Position numbers and translations under genes: made by a program. A DNA stretch of 64,000 nt, from the NCBI GenBank assembly GCA_024279945.1, contig JAJRRA010000070.1:41961-105960 (forward strand), written 5' to 3'. Positions within the stretch are counted from its first letter, which is position 1. Every line of letters begins with the position of its first letter. The stretch is from Gammaproteobacteria bacterium (GTDB taxonomy: Bacteria; Pseudomonadota; Gammaproteobacteria; Xanthomonadales; SZUA-36). Below, piece by piece: positions 30,405 to 39,906 of this stretch. The notes under the pieces are model-generated. The model did not search any database. It was not told where the DNA came from and saw nothing but the letters and a program-made list of their open reading frames with translations.

Positions 30405-31544
30405 ATGCGTCTTTTACAGGTATGCACAGATTTTCGCCCGGGAGGAATCCAGCGCCACGCACTGGAATTAAGTGATTCACTCCGCTCAAATGGACATCAG
30501 GTCTTTCTTTCCGGCTCGCCCGGCGCCTGGATGGACGAGGCTAAAGACGGATATTTTTTGCCTGTGGATTTAAACCGTGTGGCCGCAGACAACAGCGGCA
30601 ACATTCTTGTTCGCATACTTCATGCAGTAAGCGCCGCATACACTCTGCGGCGTTTTATCAGGCAAAACTCAATCGAGCTTGTCCACGCGCACGAAACAGC
30701 CCCGTTACTGGTGGCCAAGCTGGCGACTTTTGGAAAAAACATCCCGCTGCTGGTTACCTACCACGGTTCATCCCCTGAGCGAGTCAAATCATTTGGCATG
30801 GTCAGTCAGTTTGCGGCGAGATACGTCATTACACCGAGCCGTCGTTGCGCAGATGAATTGAATGCTCAGGGTGGTGTATCACGGGAAAAGTTAAAGGTCA
30901 TCGGCCTGGGCGTGCAGCCACCACCGGAAATTTCACGGCAACGAATCGAAAACCATCGCGAAAACCTGCTCGGCCCCCACGGTCAGTTGCTCGTGGTCAT
31001 TGTCGCCCGGCTTGCTTACCAGAAAGGCATTGATATCCTGGTTCAGGTTGTCGAGAAAATTGTGCAGCAGCGTCAGGATATTCGTTTCGTCCTGGTTGGA
31101 CACGGTCCGCTTGAAAATAAGATAGAAGGTTGGATTAAAAAGGCAGGAATTGAGTCTTTTTTACGCTATGACGGCGTGACAACAGAGCCCTATTTATACT
31201 TGCAGGCGGCTGATTTGTTCCTGTTGACATCCCGATGGGAAGCCCTTCCAATCACCATTGCGGAAGCCTTTCAGTCGGGACTCCCGGTGGTGGCGACAGA
31301 TACCGGAGGTGTGAGCGAACTGGTATCCCCCTCGGTTGGTTACGTCAACGCCGTTGGCGATATAGATGGTCTTGTAGCGAGCATTCTGGAAGTTTGCAGT
31401 GATGAAAAGCTGAGAAAAAGCATGTCTGAGAATGCCGAAAAACTGAGCCGGGAAGAGCGCTTTTCCCTGCCTCATGTCCACCAGATCTTCGAGCACACTT
31501 ACGCTGAAATCCTGGGAATACCACCGGTAAAGAGCGGTGACTGA
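30405..31544 (+). CDS. GT4 family glycosyltransferase
   Basis: GT-B fold glycosyltransferase of about 379 residues. The N-terminal acceptor domain begins MRLLQVCTDFRPGGIQRHA. The C-terminal donor domain has VARLAYQKGIDIL, FVLVGHGPLE, and the nucleotide-sugar motif TSRWEALPITIAEAFQSGLPVV (E-x7-E type). The frame is open from 30315, but ATG 30405 fits the family start. It overlaps the next gene by eight bases. Confidence 0.85.
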   Translation: MRLLQVCTDFRPGGIQRHALELSDSLRSNGHQVFLSGSPGAWMDEAKDGYFLPVDLNRVAADNSGNILVRILHAVSAAYTLRRFIRQNSIELVHAHETAPLLVAKLATFGKNIPLLVTYHGSSPERVKSFGMVSQFAARYVITPSRRCADELNAQGGVSREKLKVIGLGVQPPPEISRQRIENHRENLLGPHGQLLVVIVARLAYQKGIDILVQVVEKIVQQRQDIRFVLVGHGPLENKIEGWIKKAGIESFLRYDGVTTEPYLYLQAADLFLLTSRWEALPITIAEAFQSGLPVVATDTGGVSELVSPSVGYVNAVGDIDGLVASILEVCSDEKLRKSMSENAEKLSREERFSLPHVHQIFEHTYAEILGIPPVKSGD

Positions 31545-32691
31545 GCAAACAACACCAAACAAAACAAAAATCCTTGTTACCGGAGCGTCCGGATTCATCG
31601 GCAAGCGGCTGATCGAAAAACTGTCAGGCGATGATCGGTTTTTGCTCACCGCCCTGGTGCGAGATGATTCCAAAGCGCATCAATTCAGGACCCATGGTGT
31701 TCACACGATTGTTGCCGATCTGTCCCGGTGGGCAGCAACTGACCGGGCAGTGGAAGGCCAGCACACTGTCATTAATCTCGCACACGACTTCAGGCAATCT
31801 CAGAAAAATAATCTGCAAAGTTTTACTCATTTATTTGAAGCCTGCACAAAACACGGTATTGGGCACTTCATACAGGTCAGCTCAATCGTCGTTTACGATG
31901 ACTGGCCGGTGGGCAATCTCTCCGAAGAATCTTCATTTGGCCGGCCCGGCAATGAATACAAAAACACCAAGGTAGCCATTGAGAAGCTACTTCAGCGCAG
32001 CTCAAAAAAGGGTCTGCTGCATACCAGCATCCTGCAGCCCACTATTGTTTACGGCCCGTTTAGCTGGTTATGGACGGACCATATCGTTGAAAAACTGCTC
32101 AACGGCACCGTTGTCCTTCCCGCCGGCGAAGATGGTGTTTGCAACGCGGTGTATATAGATGATGTGGTCGATGCCCTGGTGCTTGCGGCCACTCATCGCG
32201 GACGTTCCGGCGAAAAATACATTATTTCAGGACCAAACCCTCCGAGTTGGTGTGAGTTTTTCGAAAGCCACAATCAATATCTGGGCACGGATTCCATCGA
32301 ATACATTGATGTGGCTGTTCTCACAGCTGAGCGCTCGGGGCTGACCGGAAAAATGAAAAATATGCTGGCCAACCCCCTGGGTCTCGCCCAATGGAAACCG
32401 GTTCAAAAAGTTTTGAATAGGATTCAAATACTCCTGGGTGACAAAGGTATTGAAAACCTGAAGTCCCTGGTCAGGAGCCTGAAAAAATCAAGCGGACCGA
32501 TTGTCTACTACCCGGATGCAGGTGAACTGGAACTCTATTGTGCGCGCGGCATCTGCCGGATTGATAAAGCAAAGAGATTACTGGGCTACGAGCCCAGGAT
32601 GGATTTCAAGGCTGGATTTGAGCTGACCAGCCACTATCTGGACGGCAAACTGCATGGAACTGCTGCCGGGGGAGAAGCAAAGAAGAACTGA
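31537..32691 (+). CDS. NAD-dependent epimerase/dehydratase (extended SDR)
   Basis: Extended short-chain dehydrogenase, 384 residues, GTG start at 31537 inside the end of the GT4 gene. The Rossmann motif is VTGASGFIGKRLIEKL. The catalytic tyrosine/lysine pair appears as YKNTKVAIEKLL (YxxxK). PTIVYGPFS is the usual SDR block. A longer-than-usual C-terminal half (about residues 250-384) has no clear match from sequence alone. The likely role is interconversion of a nucleotide sugar for this cluster. Confidence 0.8.
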   Translation: MTEQTTPNKTKILVTGASGFIGKRLIEKLSGDDRFLLTALVRDDSKAHQFRTHGVHTIVADLSRWAATDRAVEGQHTVINLAHDFRQSQKNNLQSFTHLFEACTKHGIGHFIQVSSIVVYDDWPVGNLSEESSFGRPGNEYKNTKVAIEKLLQRSSKKGLLHTSILQPTIVYGPFSWLWTDHIVEKLLNGTVVLPAGEDGVCNAVYIDDVVDALVLAATHRGRSGEKYIISGPNPPSWCEFFESHNQYLGTDSIEYIDVAVLTAERSGLTGKMKNMLANPLGLAQWKPVQKVLNRIQILLGDKGIENLKSLVRSLKKSSGPIVYYPDAGELELYCARGICRIDKAKRLLGYEPRMDFKAGFELTSHYLDGKLHGTAAGGEAKKN

Positions 32692-32698
32692 TTTTCTT

Positions 32699-34291
32699 TC
32701 AGCCGGTAACGCCATTTGACTGCATCGCTATTCGGTGGGCATTCGCCATAACGGACAGGGTGATGGTGGTTGCCGGAATGTCCGGAAGTACTGAAGCATC
32801 GACGATGAATACGCGACGCAGGCCCGCAGGCCGGCCGAGTGTGTCGCTTTCGAGGTCGGTCGGCTGGTCTTTCATAGGGAACGTGGAACCGCAATGAAAG
32901 CTACTGCCCGTACTTCCCGGGCGACTTAAAGGAGTCAATGGCAACAAGCCCGCCTGACGCGAAAGTTGGGATATCTTGTTGCGAACAAAGCCCATAGCCT
33001 CTTTCGTTATTGCGTTACTTTTTTCTTCCATTCGTAAAACAGCTTTCCTTCCTTCCCGGATCAGACGCATTTCTATCTGGGGCGAATAATCCGAGTGTAA
33101 AAAACCCTGGGCGACGATCAGCCGCTGACTCAGCTTTTTAATCAGCGGGGAAAATAATTCTGCAAAAGGCCCGAACCGCTTTCTCATGTCAATGGGGTAC
33201 AGATCGTTAAACGTATAAATCTGTACGTGTGCCGTTTTTTCAAAATAACTCGGGTCAATAATTTCAATGAACAATTGCACCAGGCTGTGGCTGCCTTCAC
33301 TACCGGGGTCTTTTTCAGATTTCCAGGAGTGCAGCAACGGCAAATAAAAATGCTGACTGTCCTTCATATAAACCGGCCGGTCATAACATTCCAGCGAACT
33401 CATCAGCAATTTGAACGTGGGCAGTACGCCGCAGGCGACAAATACGCGTCTTGCAGAAAATTGTACTTCCTGCTTTATGTTCATATCGCTTGCCCAAAGC
33501 CGCACGCCACTATCCCGCTCTTCAAAGCGGCTGATGCAGAAACCTTTCCGATACGAAAACGTACTGTTTTCAAGCATTTTGTCGCGTGTTTGCGTGGCAT
33601 TGAAAATAACCCCGTAAGGGCATCCGTACAGGCACATTCCACATTTTCGGCATTCCTGATTAACCGCCTGCCTGGCCTGACCAAAGTAAACTCCTGCCCG
33701 GTTCAGTTGTTCCTTCTTCATCTCCAGGCGGCCCAGAAGCGCTTCGGCCTGGGTGCCAAGGGGGAGAGAAGTATGCTCCGGCATAGCCAACATGGGGAAC
33801 AGATCCTGCAGGGCGTCGACCTTGCCCGCCATGGGCATGAAATCACGTAGCGCTTCGTAATGTGGCCCCAGATCCCTGGTGGCTGCCGGCCAATCCAGCA
33901 GGTCTTCCAGACGGTAAGGAAGGATTGAGGCGCCCCAGCCATTGCTTAATCCACCGGCGGCGAACGAAGGCTTCAAGCCGATGGATGTGTTTGGTTCCGG
34001 ATCGTCAAGAAAACTACCGGGGTCCCGGAAAAGGAAATCTGAGCCGAAGGGACGTATCGTGTCGTACTTCCCGGAGCGCCTTGCATGGGTATAGGAACGC
34101 AGATCCTCAGCGGACCATTGCCCTGGCTCAGTACCAGCCAGCCTGGAGCGCAAATCCGATTTCTCCGTCTCCAGTTGTTCCCCCACATCGAGCATAGTGA
34201 CATGGCGCCCCTGCTCCAGCAGAGCCCAGGCCGCAGCAACGCCTGCCGGGCCGGAACCGATAACAACGTCCTCCATTTCTATTGAATCCAT
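32699..34291 (-). CDS. GMC-family FAD oxidoreductase with cysteine cluster
   Basis: Glucose-methanol-choline-type flavoprotein, 530 residues. The FAD fold starts EDVVIGSGPAGVAAAW. SFHCGSTFPM (about 477) and VDASVLPDIPATTITLSVMA near the end are the C-terminal family blocks carrying the catalytic His region. Inserted at about residue 213 is CRKCGMCLYGCPYG, a CxxCxxxCxxxC-like pattern resembling a ferredoxin cluster site. No signal peptide is seen. It may oxidise a sugar or alcohol in the glycan precursor and pass electrons to a metal centre; this is inference. It is convergent with the epimerase gene, 7 bp apart. Confidence 0.78.
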   Translation of the reverse strand: MDSIEMEDVVIGSGPAGVAAAWALLEQGRHVTMLDVGEQLETEKSDLRSRLAGTEPGQWSAEDLRSYTHARRSGKYDTIRPFGSDFLFRDPGSFLDDPEPNTSIGLKPSFAAGGLSNGWGASILPYRLEDLLDWPAATRDLGPHYEALRDFMPMAGKVDALQDLFPMLAMPEHTSLPLGTQAEALLGRLEMKKEQLNRAGVYFGQARQAVNQECRKCGMCLYGCPYGVIFNATQTRDKMLENSTFSYRKGFCISRFEERDSGVRLWASDMNIKQEVQFSARRVFVACGVLPTFKLLMSSLECYDRPVYMKDSQHFYLPLLHSWKSEKDPGSEGSHSLVQLFIEIIDPSYFEKTAHVQIYTFNDLYPIDMRKRFGPFAELFSPLIKKLSQRLIVAQGFLHSDYSPQIEMRLIREGRKAVLRMEEKSNAITKEAMGFVRNKISQLSRQAGLLPLTPLSRPGSTGSSFHCGSTFPMKDQPTDLESDTLGRPAGLRRVFIVDASVLPDIPATTITLSVMANAHRIAMQSNGVTG

Positions 34292-34407
34292 GAGCCTGCT
34301 TTATAATGTACACGTGGTGTAATAGCGCAAAGTGTATCAATACGCGGTCGACTGTTAGTCATTTGATTTCTTTGTTTGGCAAAAACCGGCTGGAATTTAA
34401 GAAAAAC

Positions 34408-35316
34408 ATGACCCCAATGGAGAAACTGCCAACATTTCTGCTCATCGGTGCGGCTCGGTCCGGGACGACAGCCCTGTATTCCTACCTGCGGCAACACCCG
34501 GAAATATTTATGAGTGAGCGCAAAGAATCAAATTTCTTTGCTTTCGGAGATGAGTCGCTCGATTGCGCCGGCCCCGGCGCCGATTACATCAACAATTCGA
34601 TTCGTACGCTGTCGGACTATCGTCGTTTATTTGACAATGTCGGCATCGAAAAAGCGATCGGTGAAGCATGCCCCCTGTATCTTTACAGTGAGATGGCTCC
34701 GCAACGAATTCGCCATCACTTGCCTGATGTGAAACTGATTGCCGTTTTGAGAAATCCAATCGAACAGGCATTTTCTCATTTTCTATATGCCAGGAGGCAG
34801 ATGCTGGAACCCCTGGATGACTTTACGTCCGCATTGGAATCAGAAGTAGAGCGAAAAAGAAAACACTGGCAACCCCTGTTCCAGTACAGCCAGTTTCCCA
34901 AATACCATCAGCAGTTGAAACGGTACTACGATGTATTTCCTGAACGACAGCTCAGGGTTTATTCCTATGAAGAATTTGTGGAAAACCCTCAGGCTGTATT
35001 AAGCGATATCTATTCCTTTGTCGGTGTGGATAAAGCTCACGTTCCGGACTTCAGCTACCGGCCGAATGCCGGAGGCGTTCCGAAAAACCGCTTGCTGCAG
35101 GGTCTCGTGATGAAGCCCCACGCCGCGACCTGGCTGATCGGCCAGTTGATTCCCGAACACTTCAAACGCCGCATCAGAGACGCTGTTTCAGATTACAACC
35201 TGGAAAAACCCCTGCTTCCTGAAGACTCAAAGGATTATTTGGTGAAAGAGTTACGAGAAGATATATTAAAACTTCAAGTCCTGCTGAAGCGGGATTTGTC
35301 CGCCTGGCTACAATAG
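34408..35316 (+). CDS. PAPS-dependent sulfotransferase
   Basis: Cytosolic sulfotransferase of about 302 residues from ATG 34408 (the frame opens at 34306 with unlikely sequence). The 5'-phosphosulfate loop is LIGAARSGTTALYSYLRQHP at the N terminus. The 3'-phosphate motif is KLIAVLRNPIEQAFSHFLY, and the third block YSYEEFVENPQAVLSDIYSFVG is typical of carbohydrate sulfotransferases of the heparan type. It should transfer sulfate from PAPS to a sugar hydroxyl or amine. It ends in TAG; the broken methyltransferase gene follows 59 bp on. Confidence 0.86.
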   Translation: MTPMEKLPTFLLIGAARSGTTALYSYLRQHPEIFMSERKESNFFAFGDESLDCAGPGADYINNSIRTLSDYRRLFDNVGIEKAIGEACPLYLYSEMAPQRIRHHLPDVKLIAVLRNPIEQAFSHFLYARRQMLEPLDDFTSALESEVERKRKHWQPLFQYSQFPKYHQQLKRYYDVFPERQLRVYSYEEFVENPQAVLSDIYSFVGVDKAHVPDFSYRPNAGGVPKNRLLQGLVMKPHAATWLIGQLIPEHFKRRIRDAVSDYNLEKPLLPEDSKDYLVKELREDILKLQVLLKRDLSAWLQ

Positions 35317-35375
35317 ATTTTCTATTTTTTCCGGTAACTATCACAGCAACCAGTTCAACGTTTGAGGGTTCATTT

Positions 35376-36164
35376 ATGCCGATCCGCGCAAAGGCTGCAA
35401 CACTTGTCCGAGACATTGCAACTATTTTGTTGCCCGTTTCAGTCAGAGCAAAAATCAGGGCTTTTCAACGAAAGCACAAGCTCCAGACCGTGCCGGTCGG
35501 TTCGGTTGATTTCGGCAGCCTGCGCCGCTTGTCCCCCATCAGCCCGATATTTGGTATTGATCGCGACCTGATCTCTGTTGAGCGCTACTACATTGAGAAA
35601 TTTCTTGAGACCCACTCCGCAGATATTACCGGACGGGTACTTGAGATGGGTGATCCGGGGTACACCGAAAAATTCGGTGGCGACCGGGTGAGTCGAAGTG
35701 ATGTTTTGAACTACGTTGACGGAAACCCACAAGCCACGATTGTTGCCGACCTGACCCGGGCCGACAACATCCCGGATAACAGCTTTGACTGCATTATCAT
35801 TACCCAGACCCTGTAGATGATCTATGACGTCCAGGCTGCCATCAGGACCCTGCATCGAATACTGCAACCGGGCGGGGTGGTGCTGGTCACCTCTCATGGT
35901 ATCAGTCGTGTAGCGCGACGTGAGGGCATTGACTCATGGGGAGAATACTGGCATTTCACCAGTCAATCCAAAAAGCGTTTGTTTGAATCCTGTTTTTCGG
36001 CCGAAAATGTCACGGTTTCCACCTATGGCAATGTTCTGAGCACCATCAGTTCTCTTCATGGGCTGGCGGCCAGCGAACTGGAACCGGAGGAAATTGATTT
36101 CCGTGACCCGAATTATGAATTGCTGGTAACGGTGCGGGCGCAAAAATCTAAGAATGGGCGATAA
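35376..36164 (+). pseudogene. SAM-dependent methyltransferase interrupted by in-frame TAG
   Basis: Class I methyltransferase of 262 codons, ATG 35376 to TAA 36162. The first part has GRVLEMGDPGYTEKFGGD and NIPDNSFDCIIITQTL; then TAG at 35814-35816; then the same frame goes on MIYDVQAAIRTLHRILQPGG and GEYWHFTSQSKKRLFE. In relatives of this glycan-cluster family the motif reads TQTLQxIYDV, so the TAG sits exactly where a Gln (CAG) is expected and the length is unchanged. One C-to-T change explains it. Sulfotransferase upstream and epimerase downstream suggest O-methylation of the same glycan. Confidence 0.85.
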
Positions 36165-36240
36165 AGCAGACGGATGCCCCCAACTATATGGCCTGTCCGG
36201 AAGGCAGCCAGGCCCCTCCGCGTTACTGGCACTGCGCCAA

Positions 36241-37215
36241 TCAAAGCAAGTTTAAAGCAGCCCTTTTTTCTTCAATAACATCATCGACAATTTTTGCCAG
36301 CGGGGTGCGGGGTCGGTAGCCAATCGTCTTTTCCAGTTTGCTCAGGCTGGGTTTACGCCGTTGCATTTCTTCGAAGCCTGCGGCGTAAACATCACCGTAG
36401 GCCAATTTTTGAATTTCAGACTGGCTGCCGGTTGCATCCCTGACGAATTCGGCCAGGTCATTGATGGAAATTTCCTCGTCGTTGCCAATGTTGAAAACCT
36501 GCCCCACTGCTTCGGGTTTATTGATCAGCCGGACAATCGACTCGACAATGTCGTATACATGCGCGAAACAGCGTGACTGTTCACCGGTCCCATAGACGGT
36601 GATAGGTTGATCTTGCAGAGCCTGTGTTACAAAACCGGGTAAAACCATTCCATAACGGCCGGTCTGCCGCGGCCCCGTAGTATTGAAAAGGCGCCCGACA
36701 ATGACCGGAACCCGGTTTTCCTGGTTGTAGGCAAGCGCAAGGCATTCGTCCAGCGCTTTGGCAATCGCGTAGGACCAACGCAAATTGGAGGTGGATCCAA
36801 GGATCAGGTCATCGGTTTCATTAAATGAAGGCTGAGCTGATTTTCCGTAAACCTCGGAGGAAGAAGCAATGAAAACCAGTTTCTTCTGGACCGCTGCAGC
36901 ATGTAATACATTTTCAGTGCCGTTTACGTTGGTGTGAATGGAATGGCTGGGCCGGTCCAGAACGAGTTTGACACCGACCGCCGCCGCAAGATGGATGGTG
37001 TTGTCACACTGCTCCACCAACTCATAAACCAGTGACTGGTCACGCACCGAACCAACAACACATTCAAAACCTTTGCGTCCTTCCAGCCTGGAAATGTTGT
37101 CCTGGCAACCGGTCGAAAGGTTGTCCAGAACGATGACGTCTTCACCATCGTCCAGCAGTCTCTGGGCCAGATGCGAACCAATGAACCCGGCGCCACCGGT
37201 AATCAATATCTTCAT
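36241..37215 (-). CDS. Nucleotide-sugar epimerase (extended SDR)
   Basis: Extended SDR, 324 residues, close to UDP-glucose 4-epimerase/UDP-glucuronate enzymes. The NAD loop is ITGGAGFIGSHLAQRL, followed by VLDNLSTG. The catalytic block is SYAIAKALDECLAL (YxxxK form) with SSSEVYG before it. GRLFNTTGPRQTGRYGMVLPGF and YGTGEQSRCFAHVYDIV are typical of this branch. It likely makes the nucleotide sugar used by the GT4 gene it overlaps by four bases. Confidence 0.85.
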   Translation of the reverse strand: MKILITGGAGFIGSHLAQRLLDDGEDVIVLDNLSTGCQDNISRLEGRKGFECVVGSVRDQSLVYELVEQCDNTIHLAAAVGVKLVLDRPSHSIHTNVNGTENVLHAAAVQKKLVFIASSSEVYGKSAQPSFNETDDLILGSTSNLRWSYAIAKALDECLALAYNQENRVPVIVGRLFNTTGPRQTGRYGMVLPGFVTQALQDQPITVYGTGEQSRCFAHVYDIVESIVRLINKPEAVGQVFNIGNDEEISINDLAEFVRDATGSQSEIQKLAYGDVYAAGFEEMQRRKPSLSKLEKTIGYRPRTPLAKIVDDVIEEKRAALNLL

Positions 37216-38468
37216 GTAATTTCCTGTTTCAATGCTGATGCAACGCGCTGGTTTCCTTTGGCCAGAGCGGCCTGCCGCACGGTAGCATAGTAACTGCTCA
37301 GAACCGATTTTTCGCTCCAGTGCGCTTCAAAACCGGATCTTGCCGCCTGGCCGATGGAATCACGATACGATGGATTCTCCTGTAGCTTGTGCATTGCATC
37401 GATCAGCTCATCGTTATCTGAATACAAAAGTCCACCACCACACCGATTTACAATTTCATCAAACGGGCCGGTATTGCGAGTGATAACCGGCGTTCCTTCC
37501 CGAAAAGATTCGATGAGAATGATACCGAACGTCTCAAAACAGACGGAAGGAACAATCAACGCAACGGCTGCTGCATAATATTTTGAAAGTTCTTCCGGGG
37601 CCAGATGACCGAGAAACTTGACGTTCGGAATACCGGCAGCCAACCGTTTGAGTTCAGTTTCATGCTTCCCCGTACCCAGGATCAACAAATCTGCATTCGG
37701 GTAGTAGGCGAATGCGGGAATGACCTGATCCAGCCCCTTTATCTTTTCAAGTCGGCCAACAAACAGAAAATATGGCCTGTCGTTGGGAGGAATATCGTTT
37801 TTCTCTTCCACCACCGGTTTTTCCGGAAGGAAATAGGGTACCACCTGCATTTCTTTGGAAAACCCGAACTCTTTGTGTTTATCGCGGCTGAATTCACTTT
37901 TTGCAATGAATGCATCGACATGATCCAGTTGGCGCTCAAAAAACTTTTGATAGCGCCACAATTGGGGAGGACGTCGATGGGAGATCGCACAACGTGTACA
38001 CTGCCGCGCCACACACAGCTCCCGATTGTGTCGCCACAAAACATGTGTTGGGCAAACCAGCCAGTGCTCATGCGCTTCGTATATTTTCAGCCCGTCACCA
38101 TAGGACAGGAGGCGGGGGCCACCGATGAGCGAAATATTATGAAACCATATGATGTCGAAAGCACCAGGCTTCAAAATCTCCCGCAAGCGATGCTGATGCA
38201 CCACAGGGCGCCCCAGTTGGTGCGTCAAAAGGTTGGAAACAAAGCCAATATTACTCTGCAAACCAACCACTTTGATGTTTTCAGGAGCGGTACATTCCGG
38301 GGCTGGCTCATCAGCCAGGGTGTTATAAGCGTCAATGTCATGAACGACTGTGATGTGATGACCCTGATTGGCCAGTGCAGACGCCAACCGTTCGATACCG
38401 ATTGCATCACCCCCATAGCTGTAAGGCGGGTAGAAGGTGGTTAGCATAACGATGTTAAGTTGAGTCAT
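37212..38468 (-). CDS. GT4 family glycosyltransferase
   Basis: GT-B transferase of about 418 residues from ATG 38468 (MTQLNIVMLTTFYPPYSYGG); the frame extends to 38558. The N-terminal half has a cysteine-rich insert (LVCPTHVLWRHNRELCVARQ, then CTRC) seen in some GT4 proteins. The donor half has FVGRLEKIKGLDQVIPAF and PSVCFETFGIILIESFREG, the conserved E-x7-E motif. It overlaps the ASST gene by 14 bases and the epimerase by four, forming a three-gene operon. Confidence 0.85.
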   Translation of the reverse strand: MTQLNIVMLTTFYPPYSYGGDAIGIERLASALANQGHHITVVHDIDAYNTLADEPAPECTAPENIKVVGLQSNIGFVSNLLTHQLGRPVVHQHRLREILKPGAFDIIWFHNISLIGGPRLLSYGDGLKIYEAHEHWLVCPTHVLWRHNRELCVARQCTRCAISHRRPPQLWRYQKFFERQLDHVDAFIAKSEFSRDKHKEFGFSKEMQVVPYFLPEKPVVEEKNDIPPNDRPYFLFVGRLEKIKGLDQVIPAFAYYPNADLLILGTGKHETELKRLAAGIPNVKFLGHLAPEELSKYYAAAVALIVPSVCFETFGIILIESFREGTPVITRNTGPFDEIVNRCGGGLLYSDNDELIDAMHKLQENPSYRDSIGQAARSGFEAHWSEKSVLSSYYATVRQAALAKGNQRVASALKQEIT

Positions 38469-39906
38469 TTTGCTCAATGAGCTTGGGCCTGATGAAATCC
38501 TTTTCGTTAAGATAATAGGTACCGTAGGCATTGAAATAAGCCCGGTCTGCTTTTGCACTCTTGTTCGTGGCCTCGAGATACGGCTTCAGGTCGAAGGATT
38601 TTTCCATCATCCACAACACCTCTCCCGTCTCAATATCGATTTCGAAACTGCGCGCCTGGTGCTTGGATGAGATCAAAAGGCGTTTGCCATCGGGGCTCAC
38701 CGAAATATGTCCTCCATCGTCTGAAATGAATGGCAGTAACAGGCTATCTTCCCCGCGAGGATAGATTGTCTCGCTCGCACCGCTGACGAGATCAAGCCGG
38801 ACAATCCGCGACCCGCCATTTGAGCGCTGACCACCCTGATTATCGAATATAACAACTGTTCCGTCAGGCAAAAACTGCGGACTGTGCTGGGCGGCCGTTT
38901 GTCCGGCCCTGAGCAACTCAACCCGTCCCGTCTCCCCGTCAAGAATCGCCGTTACACTGGATTCCCGGAAAGAAACGAGGATATCTCCCGTGTCGACACC
39001 CGGCAGAACCCTGGCAATCTCCGGCTTGACCACTTGTACTGAATTGATATGTACCGGGTCACAACCGTCTTTCACACCGTAGAAAAAACCGGGATATCCC
39101 GATTTCGCCAGGCTCTCAAGGATCCAGATTTCCCGCAGGGTCGTCCCGTCCGGCGCATAGACCCGCACACCCTCATAGAACATTTTACCGAGTGTACAGT
39201 CAACTTCCACCAGGCTGTTTTCAAAAAAATCGGCCGCATCTATGACCTTCATTGATGGCACATAAATGCGCCCATCCGCATCGACATCAATCCAGTGGTG
39301 ACTGAAGTTGAAATGCTTCCACAGCACTTCGCCGTCTACGGAGATTTTTGCAATCCCCACCTGGTATGGGAAAGTGTTACGGGCGTGGAAAGTTACAATT
39401 AACGATCCATCCGGCTCAAGAGCCATACCGATCGGGTAGATTTTCTTGGGCGTGATACCACCCGCAAAACCGGCATTTTCTATGCCGGCAAAGAGGATAT
39501 CCGGGTCGACTTCCCAATGGTGGAGTACCCGGCCTTCCCGGTCGATGACCCAGGCCAGACAACCAAGACTCGGGCACTGTTCCATGTACTGGTAAGGTCC
39601 GCCGGTAATCAGGAGCGCTTCTGTTCCTGCTGCTGCACTGAACTGCGTAATTAGGGGCCTTGGGGACGCCTCTGCATCAAGCCGCGCCAGGCCGGGAACG
39701 AGGCGATCATCCTCCAGGCTTGCCAGCGCTTCAAACGCATACACTGCGTCCCGCACCAAAGTGTAGGGAAATATCTTCCAGTGAAAAGTGATAATGCCGT
39801 AGCCAAAGGCCAGCACGCACAACCCCAGGACGAAAACACCCTTTGCGAGCATATCTGAGCGCAGCAGTTTCCACAGGAACTGTACTGTTTTTCTTATTGT
39901 ACTCAC
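38455..39906 (-). CDS. Arylsulfotransferase (ASST) family membrane-anchored protein
   Basis: 483 residues. An N-terminal membrane anchor (about residues 20-42, KGVFVLGLCVLAFGYGII) places the rest in the periplasm. The body is a beta-propeller with the ASST signatures DPVHINSVQVV and QHSPQFLPDGTVVIFDN, and WxHxxD-like DADGRIYVPS repeats. PAPS-independent ASSTs move sulfate from a phenolic sulfate to an acceptor through a histidine, but some family members in glycan clusters have unknown roles. It is the first gene of the ASST-GT4-epimerase operon. Confidence 0.78.
   Translation of the reverse strand: MSTIRKTVQFLWKLLRSDMLAKGVFVLGLCVLAFGYGIITFHWKIFPYTLVRDAVYAFEALASLEDDRLVPGLARLDAEASPRPLITQFSAAAGTEALLITGGPYQYMEQCPSLGCLAWVIDREGRVLHHWEVDPDILFAGIENAGFAGGITPKKIYPIGMALEPDGSLIVTFHARNTFPYQVGIAKISVDGEVLWKHFNFSHHWIDVDADGRIYVPSMKVIDAADFFENSLVEVDCTLGKMFYEGVRVYAPDGTTLREIWILESLAKSGYPGFFYGVKDGCDPVHINSVQVVKPEIARVLPGVDTGDILVSFRESSVTAILDGETGRVELLRAGQTAAQHSPQFLPDGTVVIFDNQGGQRSNGGSRIVRLDLVSGASETIYPRGEDSLLLPFISDDGGHISVSPDGKRLLISSKHQARSFEIDIETGEVLWMMEKSFDLKPYLEATNKSAKADRAYFNAYGTYYLNEKDFIRPKLIEQNDST

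Larger units (their letters stand above)
23300..39906. other. Surface glycan gene island between rpmG and mutM
   Basis: Fourteen genes in alternating short runs: flippase-like membrane protein, FAD enzyme, GT-C and GT2 transferases, deacetylase, CmoA-like methyltransferase, two GT4 transferases, two epimerases, GMC oxidoreductase, PAPS-type sulfotransferase, a broken methyltransferase and an ASST-type sulfotransferase. The flanks rpmG and mutM are adjacent in E. coli and many gammaproteobacteria, which suggests insertion here. No integrase, transposase, tRNA or flanking direct repeat was found. The likely product is a sulfated, methylated surface glycan or glycolipid (inference). Confidence 0.65.
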
